From assembly GCA_002408085.1 (NCBI GenBank), contig DHQL01000011.1:62001-126000 (forward strand): DNA of 64,000 nt, written 5' to 3'. Position 1 is the stretch's first letter; the number at the start of each line of letters is the position of its first letter. A program made the position numbers and the translations under genes. Source of the stretch: Spirochaeta sp. UBA5339 (GTDB lineage: Bacteria; Spirochaetota; Spirochaetia; DSM-2461). The notes under the pieces were generated by a model. The model had not been told where the DNA came from. It saw nothing but the letters and a program-made list of their open reading frames with translations, and made no database searches. Positions 52,090 to 61,424 of this stretch are shown here, piece by piece.

Positions 52090-53684
52090 TTAAGTTCACC
52101 CTTAAGGCGCTCGGACTGACGAGCCAGGGAGGCAGCCATTTCCAGAACCTTGTCTGAGCTGCCTCTGATCTCAGAGGCATCCATTGAGATATCAGAGGTG
52201 ACTGATACCAGCTGTCGGGCCAGATCCCTGTCGCTGTCAAGATTGCTGTCTATGGTGGTCTTATCTGTGGAAACGCCGTTTACACTGTCCATTACACTGC
52301 TTGTAAGCTCATTCAGACTTGTAGTGGAGCGCAGAATCTCCTCGCTTCCCGTATTCAGCTCCTCGGTGCTGTTGTAAATTTCATCCATTGCACGGGCCAC
52401 CGAGTCAACCTCGGTTCTGATCTCCGTAAATGAGGACCCCGACTGTTTCACCTGGGCCCCGGTATTTTCGATGGACGAGATCATTGTCTTCAGGTTTTCT
52501 GAGATCTTCTTTGCATTGGTAGAACTGTTCTCAGCGAGCTTCCGGATCTCATCGGCAACCACCGCGAATCCCCTTCCCGCATCGCCCGCATGAGCCGCCT
52601 CGATGGCCGCATTCATAGCCAGTAGGTTGGTCTGTGCGGCGATACCGCTTATCAGACTGGTCATGTCGCGGATGCTGCTTATCTGGTCGATAACCTCGTT
52701 AAAGGAGCTTTCGGTCTGTCTTATAATGTCCTCTCCGTTTCTGGAGGTCTCGATCAGACTCTCAACATTCTGTTTTCTTATCTTGATGGTAGATGAAACA
52801 CTCTTGATGGAAGCTACCATCTCCTCGATGGCAGCGCTGGACTCTGTTACATTGGCAGACTGGTTCTGGGCGTTGTGCTCAAGCTCTTCAAGACTCCTGC
52901 CGATGGCATCAAGGGCAGCCTTTGTACTCTCAAACCCCCTGTTCAGTTCTCCCAGGGAGCTCTTCATGCCCTCGGTACGTCTCTCGATCAGATTTACAGC
53001 CATTCCTGTCTCTTCGGCGGACTCTCTGAGGACCAGGGCGTTATCGATCTGCTCGGATACAGAGCCCACAAGGGTGATCATTCTTTTGCTGTGTACCTCA
53101 CTCTCCTGGTAGCGCTTCATTGTATCGTCAGTAAGCTGCATAAACACACCTTTCTGAATGATAACAGAGTAGAAACTGGCGGCCATCAGAATTGTACCGA
53201 CAATAGCGGTAGTAAGTTCCTTTGTATTGCTGAGAACGAGTCCCCCTGCCACTGTATGGATGATTATATGAATTAAATAGAGAATGGAGCCTGTAAAGAT
53301 AAAAGTTTTGACTCCCTTTCTGCTTCTGACCATAAAGCTCATTACCTGTGAGTAGACCACGAGAAAGAGAGCTTCCTGAAGAATCAGGTTCTCCATGAAA
53401 AAGGCATTGGCCGCCATATCGGCTGTAATCAGCAGCAGAACAATGGTACTGAATATAAATGAGGAGATATCATACTTTCCCTTGAGCAGCAGAAGGATGG
53501 AAAGGATCAGAAAGAGCCCCATTGCCAGAATGATGGAGCCGACAATTGCTTCCCCCTGAAGAAAATCAATAAGCGTAAGCGGAATCAGCATCAGGGTGAC
53601 AAAAAGCTGAAGATAAAAACTGAACTTCGCTTTCAGACGGACTTCATAACTGCCATTCTCATAGGCTTCAGACAACAGGCGCAT
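52086..53684 (-). CDS. Methyl-accepting chemotaxis protein with 6TM N terminus
   Basis: 532 residues from ATG 53684 (CGGAGAG upstream). About six TM helices (~20-175) with short loops form the input, with no periplasmic domain, and then the signalling coiled coil carries TNLLAMNAAIEAAHAG and FAVVADEIRKLAE. Such receptors probably sense the membrane or bilayer-soluble signals. An extra 29 in-frame residues upstream lack a ribosome site. Confidence 0.88.
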   Translation of the reverse strand: MRLLSEAYENGSYEVRLKAKFSFYLQLFVTLMLIPLTLIDFLQGEAIVGSIILAMGLFLILSILLLLKGKYDISSFIFSTIVLLLITADMAANAFFMENLILQEALFLVVYSQVMSFMVRSRKGVKTFIFTGSILYLIHIIIHTVAGGLVLSNTKELTTAIVGTILMAASFYSVIIQKGVFMQLTDDTMKRYQESEVHSKRMITLVGSVSEQIDNALVLRESAEETGMAVNLIERRTEGMKSSLGELNRGFESTKAALDAIGRSLEELEHNAQNQSANVTESSAAIEEMVASIKSVSSTIKIRKQNVESLIETSRNGEDIIRQTESSFNEVIDQISSIRDMTSLISGIAAQTNLLAMNAAIEAAHAGDAGRGFAVVADEIRKLAENSSTNAKKISENLKTMISSIENTGAQVKQSGSSFTEIRTEVDSVARAMDEIYNSTEELNTGSEEILRSTTSLNELTSSVMDSVNGVSTDKTTIDSNLDSDRDLARQLVSVTSDISMDASEIRGSSDKVLEMAASLARQSERLKGELN

Positions 53685-53811
53685 ATTATCTCTCCGAGTA
53701 TTTTGATATGAATCAATCGATAGTTCAGAATATACTGAAGCCGCCGGAAAAGACCAGTTCTTTTTTGTCATTTTTTCCGGCAGCCTGTTTTTTTTGAAAC
53801 TCCCTTTCTTT

Positions 53812-56034
53812 TTAAGCGCTAAAAGAAGCGATTATTCTGTTCAGAATTCCGGAAGGTCTCATGGCAGAATCGGCCGCCTCTTCATCGGGGAAGTAATAGC
53901 CGCCGATATCCACGGCACTGCCCTGGGCTTCCATCAGTTCCTTCTCTATAGCGTCCTGATTTGCATCAAGCTCAGCGGCCAGGGGAGCGAAAAGTCTCTT
54001 AAGTTCCGCATCCCCGGTCTGGGCAGCCAGCGCCTTTGCCCAGTAGAGGGCCAGGTAAAAGTGGCTGCCCCTGTTGTCCAGCTCGTTCACCCTGCGGGAG
54101 GGAGACTTTCCCTTTTCAAGAAGCTCCGCCGTTGCCCCATCAAGACAGTCCGCCAGTACCCGGGCCCGGGGATTGTCAAAGAGAGAAGCCAGATGCTCCA
54201 GGGAGACAGCAATGGCAAGAAACTCACCCAGAGAGTCCCAGCGGAGGTGCCCTTCGCCATTAAACTGCTGCACGTGCTTGGGTGCTGAACCGCCGGCACC
54301 GGTTTCAAAGAGGCCGCCGCCGTTCATCAGGGGAACTATGGAGAGCATCTTTGCACTTGTTCCCAGCTCAAGAATAGGAAAGAGGTCGGTCAGATAGTCT
54401 CTCAGAACGTTTCCGGTTACAGATACGGCGTCCTTACCGGCCTTAACCCGGTCCAGTGAGAACTCTGTCGCCTCGACAGGGCTCATAATCCGGAGATCCA
54501 GTCCCCCAGTATCATGGTCTTTCAGGTAAATTACGACCTTTTTAATCAACTCTGAATCATGAGCCCTTGCGGGGTCCAGCCAGAAGATTGCTGGAGAGCC
54601 TGTGGCCCTGGCGCGGTTAACCGCCAGCTTGACCCAGTCTTTCACAGGGGCGTCCTTGACCTGGCAGGAGCGGTAGATGTCTCCCTCCTCAACATTCTGA
54701 GAGAGGAGAACCTCGCCGCTGTCGCTAATGACTTCTATGACACCGCTGCCCGGGGCCAGAAATGTCTTGTCATGGGAGCCGTACTCCTCAGCCTTCTGAG
54801 CCATGAGTCCCACATTGGAAACAGAACCCATGGTTGCGGGATCGAAGGCTCCGTGTTTTTTACAGTACTCCACAGCGGTGCTGTATACGCCGGCATAGCT
54901 GCGGTCGGGAATGATAAACTTTGTATCCTGCAGTTTTCCCTCGCCGTTCCACATACAGCCGGAGCTGCGGATGGCAGCAGGCATCGAGGCATCGATAATC
55001 ACATCGCTGGGAACATGGAGATTGGTGATCCCCTTGTCCGAGTTGACCATGGCCAGATCGGGGCCGTCATTCAAGGCAGCCTCAAGATCCTTCTCCACAG
55101 CCTCTCTCTTCGAATCATCAAGGGATGCAATTTTTGCATAGAGGTCTCCCAGTCCCAGATTGGGATTAACACCAAGGGAGGCAAAGTCATCGGCATACTT
55201 TTTAAAGACATCTTCAAAAAAGACAAATACCGCGTGACCGAATATAACGGGGTCTGAAACCTTCATCATTGTAGCCTTCAGATGAACAGAAAAGAGCACT
55301 CCCCTGGCCTTTGCATCGGCCAGCTGTTCCTTCAGGAAGCTGCGGAGTTCGGATCTGCACATCACCGCCGAATCGACGATTTCCCCCTCAAGCAGGGGAA
55401 AGCTCTCCTTCAGGACTTTCTCGCCGCCATCGCCCTTGAAGACGATCCTTACCGAATCGGCCCTGTCCATGGTTACGGACTTCTCGCTGCCGTAGAAGTC
55501 TCCCCGGCTCATGCTGGAAACATGGGAGGCGGAGTCGGACTTCCACTCACCCATGGAGTGGGGATTTTTCTTTGCGTAACCCTTTACGGAAGCAGGAGCC
55601 CGGCGGTCGGAGTTTCCCTCTCTGAGAACCGGGTTAACGGCGCTGCCCTTGATCCTGTCGTAACGGGCCTGTATCTCTTTCTCCTCGTCACTGGAGGGTT
55701 CATCAGGATAATCGGGCAGATTATAGCCTTTGGCCTGAAGTTCGGCGACAGCAGCCTTCAACTGGGGTATGGAGGCGGAGATATTGGGCAGTTTGATAAT
55801 ATTGGCATCTTTCTGAAGAACCATCCGGCCCAGTTCGGCCAGATCATCGGTTATTCTCTGCTCTTCACTTAGTCTTTCGGGAAAGGCCGAAATGATTCTC
55901 CCCGCCAGAGATATATCTCTGGTCTCAACATTGATTCCCGCAGCGGCGGTAAAGGCCGAAACCAGAGGAAGCAGGGACCGGGTAGCCAGAGCCGGTGCTT
56001 CGTCGGTTTTTGTGTAAATAATCTTTGCTTGCAT
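53812..56034 (-). CDS. icd: Monomeric NADP-dependent isocitrate dehydrogenase
   Basis: 740 residues, the normal length for the monomeric class. It begins MQAKIIYTKTDEAPALAT and carries KLPNISASIPQLKAAVAELQ, SVTMDRADSVRIVFKGDGG and HVQQFNGEGHLRWDSLGEF. It converts isocitrate to 2-oxoglutarate with NADP. 2-Oxoglutarate is also the partner in the aminotransferase reactions of this window. Monocistronic. Confidence 0.95.
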   Translation of the reverse strand: MQAKIIYTKTDEAPALATRSLLPLVSAFTAAAGINVETRDISLAGRIISAFPERLSEEQRITDDLAELGRMVLQKDANIIKLPNISASIPQLKAAVAELQAKGYNLPDYPDEPSSDEEKEIQARYDRIKGSAVNPVLREGNSDRRAPASVKGYAKKNPHSMGEWKSDSASHVSSMSRGDFYGSEKSVTMDRADSVRIVFKGDGGEKVLKESFPLLEGEIVDSAVMCRSELRSFLKEQLADAKARGVLFSVHLKATMMKVSDPVIFGHAVFVFFEDVFKKYADDFASLGVNPNLGLGDLYAKIASLDDSKREAVEKDLEAALNDGPDLAMVNSDKGITNLHVPSDVIIDASMPAAIRSSGCMWNGEGKLQDTKFIIPDRSYAGVYSTAVEYCKKHGAFDPATMGSVSNVGLMAQKAEEYGSHDKTFLAPGSGVIEVISDSGEVLLSQNVEEGDIYRSCQVKDAPVKDWVKLAVNRARATGSPAIFWLDPARAHDSELIKKVVIYLKDHDTGGLDLRIMSPVEATEFSLDRVKAGKDAVSVTGNVLRDYLTDLFPILELGTSAKMLSIVPLMNGGGLFETGAGGSAPKHVQQFNGEGHLRWDSLGEFLAIAVSLEHLASLFDNPRARVLADCLDGATAELLEKGKSPSRRVNELDNRGSHFYLALYWAKALAAQTGDAELKRLFAPLAAELDANQDAIEKELMEAQGSAVDIGGYYFPDEEAADSAMRPSGILNRIIASFSA

Positions 56035-56194
56035 AATTATTCCTGAAATAGAGATGGTATTGTTTTTTTATACTACCACAGAGGGAGTATGAGTTTAAAT
56101 ACCGGGGAACCGGAGGTCTCAGTCAAAAGGTAAATAAGAAATACGACCTTTTTATTATTAGACGAGTCAGTAAATATGGGTATACTATTAAGAT

Positions 56195-57862
56195 ATGCCT
56201 GAACAGGAGCATAAGTATAAGTACATTATCAACACATCCTCCGACCTGATCACCCTGATTGACAGGGATTACCGCTATGAGGTTGTCAACGAATCCTACT
56301 GCAGAGCCGTTGGCTTCGGTCAGGAGGACCTTCTTGGAGAACCCATTAGCAAGGTATGGGGGGAAGAGCGCTTCAAGAATACAATCAAGGGGTATCTGAA
56401 CCGCTGTTTCGAGGGGGAGGAGATTCACTATGTTGACCAGTTCAAGGTGGGTGAAACCCGCAAATATATGCATGTTTCCTTCTACCCTTACAACGAGATG
56501 GACAGTGAGATCTCCCATGTTCTTGTCTTCTCCCACGATATAAGCAAGCTGGGAGAGATTGAATCCAAGCTCCTGAACTACGAATTCCGGGACCATGTAA
56601 CAGGGCTCTTCAATGAACGGTCTCTGGATATTATTCTGGATATGGAACTGGAAAAGGCAAAACGGCAGGGCCATGACAGCCAGAAGTGCCTGATTATCAT
56701 CTCCATAGACAACTACCAGAAGGTCTGTCTGGAACACGGCATGACCATAGGCAATATGCTCCTTGAAAATACGGGGATACGGATCGGAGAGTGTCTGAGG
56801 AGCACAGACTATGTGTTCCGGTACAATGGCAATGAGCTGGCCGTGATCCTTACCTCCATGGCCCATGAAACAGAACCCATTATTGTAGCCCAGAAACTGA
56901 TCAATGCCGTTGCCATCCCCTACCGGAAGGGTGAGGTGAATATCACCATGACCTGCACCATGGGCATCGCCGTCTCACCCGCCGATGGAAACGACTGTGA
57001 ATCTCTTATCGCCAACGCCTCAAAGGCTCTTGTTTCCGCCATGGATGAGGGGCGGGAGTACAGGCTATTCGACAGAGAGATTCACCAGAGAACCGTTTCC
57101 AGGCTTGAGCTGGAAAACGACCTGAACAGGGCCATCGACCTGAACCAGTTTGAACTCTACTACCAGGCCATTGTGGATGAAAAGAGGACCATTGTGGGCT
57201 GTGAAACCCTGATACGCTGGAAACATCCTGAACGGGGAATGGTCCCTCCCTCCCTTTTTATTCCCGTTTCCGAACAGACCGGCCTTATCTCGGCCATATC
57301 AAAATGGGTCCTTTTCAAGACCGCCAGACAGATTAAGAAGTGGAGCGACATCTACGGTATCTACACCTCAGTCAACCTGACGGCCAGGGAGTATGCCAAC
57401 CTGGACCTCCCTGTGATTCTGATGAGTGCCCTGAAACAGGCGGATAACCTCTCCCCAGACTTCCTTCACCTGGAAATTACAGAGTCTGAAACCATGGAAC
57501 ATCCGAAGGAATCCATCAAGCAGATGCAGATCATCAGAGAGATGGGATTTGATATATTTATGGATGACTTCGGAACCGGTCACTCCAGCCTCAGCTATCT
57601 GAAGGATATCCCCGCAACCACTTTGAAGCTGGACAAGTCCTTTGTAGACAATATCACCACCGATGAGGACAGCCGAAGTTTTCTGCAGCTGATCACCCAT
57701 CTGGCCAACAACAGGAAAAAATCACTTATCATTGAGGGTGTGGAAACGGAAGAACAGCTTAAAATTCTTCAGGATGCCGGATGCAGCCGGTTCCAGGGTT
57801 ACCTCTTCTCTCCCCCCCTCCCCCCGAATGAATTTGAAATGCTTCTGAAAAAGAATTTTTGA
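56195..57862 (+). CDS. PAS-GGDEF(degenerate)-EAL phosphodiesterase
   Basis: 555 residues. PAS ~5-125; a GGDEF-like domain ~130-290 in which the active site is YNGNE, so no cyclase activity is expected; EAL ~300-550 with ETL for EAL, LEITES, MDDFGTGHSSLSYL, KLDKSFV, EGVETEEQ and QGYLFSPPLP. The catalytic residues for c-di-GMP hydrolysis are in place. It is soluble. It probably lowers c-di-GMP in answer to a PAS signal, with the degenerate GGDEF perhaps binding GTP. Confidence 0.9.
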   Translation: MPEQEHKYKYIINTSSDLITLIDRDYRYEVVNESYCRAVGFGQEDLLGEPISKVWGEERFKNTIKGYLNRCFEGEEIHYVDQFKVGETRKYMHVSFYPYNEMDSEISHVLVFSHDISKLGEIESKLLNYEFRDHVTGLFNERSLDIILDMELEKAKRQGHDSQKCLIIISIDNYQKVCLEHGMTIGNMLLENTGIRIGECLRSTDYVFRYNGNELAVILTSMAHETEPIIVAQKLINAVAIPYRKGEVNITMTCTMGIAVSPADGNDCESLIANASKALVSAMDEGREYRLFDREIHQRTVSRLELENDLNRAIDLNQFELYYQAIVDEKRTIVGCETLIRWKHPERGMVPPSLFIPVSEQTGLISAISKWVLFKTARQIKKWSDIYGIYTSVNLTAREYANLDLPVILMSALKQADNLSPDFLHLEITESETMEHPKESIKQMQIIREMGFDIFMDDFGTGHSSLSYLKDIPATTLKLDKSFVDNITTDEDSRSFLQLITHLANNRKKSLIIEGVETEEQLKILQDAGCSRFQGYLFSPPLPPNEFEMLLKKNF

Positions 57863-57885
57863 AGCGCCTGTATTCTCTTTGAACT

Positions 57886-60675
57886 ATGATTAAAATAATG
57901 ACAGTCACCAGAACATTCATTCTGTTTTTTCTCATGATTACTTCAGTTATTCCGGCCCGGGAGGGAGAAAGCAATGAACCCCGAAGGGTCAGAATTGGAC
58001 TTTTCACCTTTGCTCCTCTGAATTATACCGACGAATTCGGCAGAGCCGAAGGTCTCTTCCCCGCCCTGATTGACGAGTTTGTAAAGTCGTCGGGCTGGAG
58101 GGTCAGCTATACCGAAGGATCCTGGTTTGATTTGAAGGAAAAACTCCAGAGAGGAGAGATCGATCTTGTAATGGGTATTGGAAAAACCCCGGAAAGAGAG
58201 AAGACTATGGACTTCAACAGAGAGCCGGTGGTTGAACTCTGGGGACAGATCTTTATCCCCCCGGACAGTGAAATCCGGACCATGAAAGACCTGGACGGCA
58301 CGGCCATAGCTCTGATAAGCAATGACAGAAACAGCCGCAATATTGTACAGACCGCCCGGGAGTCTGGTATATCAGTCAGGACGGTTACCTACAATTCAAT
58401 TGAAGCGGTCATGGAAGCTCTGGAGAATTCAGAAGTTCAGGCTCTGGCGGCTCCCGAATATGCCGGTCTGCAGGAACTTAGAGCATACAATCTGATAGGC
58501 AGTAACATCCTCTTTTCACCCTTCTCGATTTATTTTGCGGTAAAGAAAGGTACAAACGGCCATATTCTTGAAGACATAGACCGGGATATGGAGCTATGGA
58601 AGGGAGACAGCAGTTCCATCTACTACAGGATTCTAAAGGAGCAGATGGGATTTCATCAGACAGGAAGAGATGAACTGCCCCTGTGGATCAGATTTACCAT
58701 CCCCCTCCTGATTCTGGGGATTCTTACATTTCTGATTATCAGCATCTACCTGAAAGAGACCATAATCCGGAGAACTGCGGAGATCCGAAACAGCGAGTTC
58801 AACTACAACAATCTTGTACAGCAGCTTGAGGCGGCTGTTCTCAGGGTCGATTCAGACGGCGGAATCATTATGATCAACAGCTATGCTCTTGGGCTCCTTG
58901 AAGTGAGCCGGGATGAGCTTGACGGAGCAAATGTATTTGATCTAAACCTGCTGCCCACGGCCCTGAGTCCGGCGGAACTGAATGGCAATATTCCCTGGAA
59001 GGATATGGAGACAATCAGCTGTGTATCGGCTCCCCGGGGAGCTCTCTACTTCAAGTGGTCCATCAATAATGTTGTGACCCGTGGAGAAAACGGTGAAAAT
59101 CCCCGTCATGAAACACTCTGTATCGGTATCGATATCAGCGATCAGCTGAATACAGAGAAGGCCCTGAGGAGCAGTGAGACCAGGTTTCAGTCCTTTATGT
59201 CCAATATCCCCATGTTCGCCTATATAAAGGATGAGAATGGAGCTCCCGTCTTCTTCAACAGGGCCCTGAAGCAGCTTCTGGGAGACGGTGAGGAGATCCA
59301 AAGCCGGCAGAAAGACTTTATTCCGGACAGTGAACCAAGGAAAGAACTGAAGGAAGCAGAGCAGAAAATTCTGAAAGGAGAGTCAGGTACAGAAAAACTG
59401 GAGTACGAGGTACAGCTTCCCAGTGAAAAGACCCCCCGGCTGATTCAGGAGCTGATGTTTCCCATTCAGGGGGATGACAACAGACTCTATATCGGCGGAG
59501 TGGGAATGGATATAACCGAAACCCGGATCATTGAGGAGCAGCTGAACCAGTCCAGAAAGATGCAGGCCATCGGCGAACTTGCCGGAGGGATAGCCCATGA
59601 CTTCAACAATCAGCTGGCGGGGATTCTGGGATATGCGGATCTTCTGACCAGCGGAATCAGCGACGATCCCCGGATGGAGCGTTATGCCCTGAAACTGAAG
59701 TCCGCGGTAGAGGGCGCTTCCGAGGTAACATCACAGCTTTTAAGCTTCAGCCGCAAGGGTAAAAAGGAGAACCGTCAGGTAGATGTGAACAGAGTCATTG
59801 AGGACCTGATCAGCCTGCTCTCCCACAGCCTGAACAAACAGATACATATCCATTTTGATGAAAGGTGCGAAGATCCGAGGATTATGGGCGATCCCAACCT
59901 GATCCAGAATGCCCTTCTGAATATCGCCATAAATGCCAGGGATGCCATGGAAAACAAGGGAGACCTCTACTTCACCAGTTCAAGGATTATGCTGGATGAA
60001 AGGATGAGTGCCCTTCAGGGCTATGTTATCAAACCAGGCCCCTATCTTAAAATATCCGTGGAAGATACGGGAACAGGAATGTCCAGGGAGGTCCGGGAGA
60101 AAATTTTTGAACCCTTCTTTACCACCAAGGCCGAGGGCCGGGGTACCGGTATGGGACTGTCCATGGTCTATGGTACCATGAAAGAACATCAGGGCAACAT
60201 TACAGTACAGAGTACCCGGGACAAGGGAACCGTATTCAGCCTCTACTTCCCCGGTGAAAAAATAGTCGAGGAAAAGGCTGCCTCCGTGGAAGCTCCTCTG
60301 AACCTGAAGGGAGAGTTCAGCATTGCCGTAGTGGACGATGAGGCCATGATCAGGGATTTTCTGAAGATTACCCTCAGAGACAGGGGCCACCGGATCTCGT
60401 CCTTTGACAGCGGCCGCAGCTTTCTGGAGTCCCTGGACAGGGGGGATCAGTACGATATGGTGATTCTGGACATGATCATGCCGGAAATGGGAGGAATAGA
60501 CTGCTACAGGGAGCTTAAAAGGAGAAAAAGCAGAATCAGGGTGCTTCTTTCAAGCGGCTACAGCCGCAAGGAAGATATCACAGAGATAATGAAGAATGAC
60601 AGGGTTCTCTACCTGCAGAAGCCCTACAGCATTCAGGACCTTTTCAAGGCCATACAGGAACTGATGAGAGAATGA
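57886..60675 (+). CDS. Hybrid histidine kinase with periplasmic solute-binding (SBP3) sensor
   Basis: 929 residues. Signal/anchor 1-24; an extracytoplasmic SBP_bac_3 domain ~35-255 (RIGLFTFAPLNYTDEFGRAEG start, GEIDLVMGIGKTPER); TM ~266-287; two PAS domains (~300-420, 430-545); HisKA-type H571 (GGIAHDFNN); HATPase with NALLNIAINARDAM and GMGLSMVYG; receiver with D862 (ILDMIMPEMGG). It is a BvgS-like periplasmic sensor for a small polar solute, probably an amino acid. It overlaps the next gene by 4 bp. No clear ribosome site precedes ATG 57886. Confidence 0.9.
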   Translation: MIKIMTVTRTFILFFLMITSVIPAREGESNEPRRVRIGLFTFAPLNYTDEFGRAEGLFPALIDEFVKSSGWRVSYTEGSWFDLKEKLQRGEIDLVMGIGKTPEREKTMDFNREPVVELWGQIFIPPDSEIRTMKDLDGTAIALISNDRNSRNIVQTARESGISVRTVTYNSIEAVMEALENSEVQALAAPEYAGLQELRAYNLIGSNILFSPFSIYFAVKKGTNGHILEDIDRDMELWKGDSSSIYYRILKEQMGFHQTGRDELPLWIRFTIPLLILGILTFLIISIYLKETIIRRTAEIRNSEFNYNNLVQQLEAAVLRVDSDGGIIMINSYALGLLEVSRDELDGANVFDLNLLPTALSPAELNGNIPWKDMETISCVSAPRGALYFKWSINNVVTRGENGENPRHETLCIGIDISDQLNTEKALRSSETRFQSFMSNIPMFAYIKDENGAPVFFNRALKQLLGDGEEIQSRQKDFIPDSEPRKELKEAEQKILKGESGTEKLEYEVQLPSEKTPRLIQELMFPIQGDDNRLYIGGVGMDITETRIIEEQLNQSRKMQAIGELAGGIAHDFNNQLAGILGYADLLTSGISDDPRMERYALKLKSAVEGASEVTSQLLSFSRKGKKENRQVDVNRVIEDLISLLSHSLNKQIHIHFDERCEDPRIMGDPNLIQNALLNIAINARDAMENKGDLYFTSSRIMLDERMSALQGYVIKPGPYLKISVEDTGTGMSREVREKIFEPFFTTKAEGRGTGMGLSMVYGTMKEHQGNITVQSTRDKGTVFSLYFPGEKIVEEKAASVEAPLNLKGEFSIAVVDDEAMIRDFLKITLRDRGHRISSFDSGRSFLESLDRGDQYDMVILDMIMPEMGGIDCYRELKRRKSRIRVLLSSGYSRKEDITEIMKNDRVLYLQKPYSIQDLFKAIQELMRE

Positions 60676-61424
60676 GTATTGATCCACTGAAAAACAAAGA
60701 GAAGATTATAAGCGAGCTGGACAGAATTCTGGCGGACCCCCTCTTCAAGGGGGCTAAAAGATCCCGCAGCTTTCTCAAATATGTCTGCGAAAAGACCGTC
60801 CGGGGAGAGAGCAACAGCATCAAGGAGTACTCCATTGCGGTGGATGCCTTCGGTCTGGAGCTGAATTTCGACCAGCAGATGGACCCCCGGATCAGGGTTG
60901 AGGCAAAACGTCTGCGGGACCGGCTTGATCAGTACTACAAGGGGCCCGGCAGAAGTGATGAAACGGTAATATCTCTGGAAAAGGGAACCTATATACCCAG
61001 TTTTTCGGTCAGGGAGGAGTCTGACAGCGATAGTGAACGCCTGAAACAGGCAATCCTGGTGGACTGGCGATTTCTGATTGCCCTTGAACTCTCCGCCCCG
61101 CCTTCACCGGGAAGAGAGACCCTTATGCTCTATGCAAACACTCTGGTGGAGGAACTCTACACCCTGAGCGGCAGCAGAGAAGAGGGGCTGAAGGAGATAG
61201 AAGTGGAGCAGAACCGGGCCGCGTCTATGCTGCTGGAGATCAGGGGAGAGACCCTGCCTGAAACCTACAGCATCTGCGCGAGACTGAGCCTGGGAGAGGG
61301 CGGCGCCCTATTAAGGAATACCGAAATCCGCCTTAAATCGGAAAAGGATGGAGAAGAGATCGAAGAGCAGGCCCGCCGGGAGGCCGATGAGATAGTCAGA
61401 TACTGCAGGAGTGTGGAACAATGA
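60672..61424 (+). CDS. Winged-helix-like N-terminal plus TolB/FlgO-like protein
   Basis: 250 residues. The first ~115 match a domain known from N termini of TPR/TolB-type regulators: KRSRSFLKYVCEKTVRGES, SIKEYSIAVDAFG, FDQQMDPRIRVEAKRLRDRLDQYY and a final EKGTYIPSF. It is probably DNA-binding. The remainder (~125-250) resembles the short TolB/FlgO alpha-beta segment (LYANTLVEELYTLSG). There is no membrane helix. It lies between two hybrid kinases, overlapping both by 4 bp, so it could be the output or adaptor of their relay. DNA binding is inference. Confidence 0.6.
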   Translation: MSIDPLKNKEKIISELDRILADPLFKGAKRSRSFLKYVCEKTVRGESNSIKEYSIAVDAFGLELNFDQQMDPRIRVEAKRLRDRLDQYYKGPGRSDETVISLEKGTYIPSFSVREESDSDSERLKQAILVDWRFLIALELSAPPSPGRETLMLYANTLVEELYTLSGSREEGLKEIEVEQNRAASMLLEIRGETLPETYSICARLSLGEGGALLRNTEIRLKSEKDGEEIEEQARREADEIVRYCRSVEQ

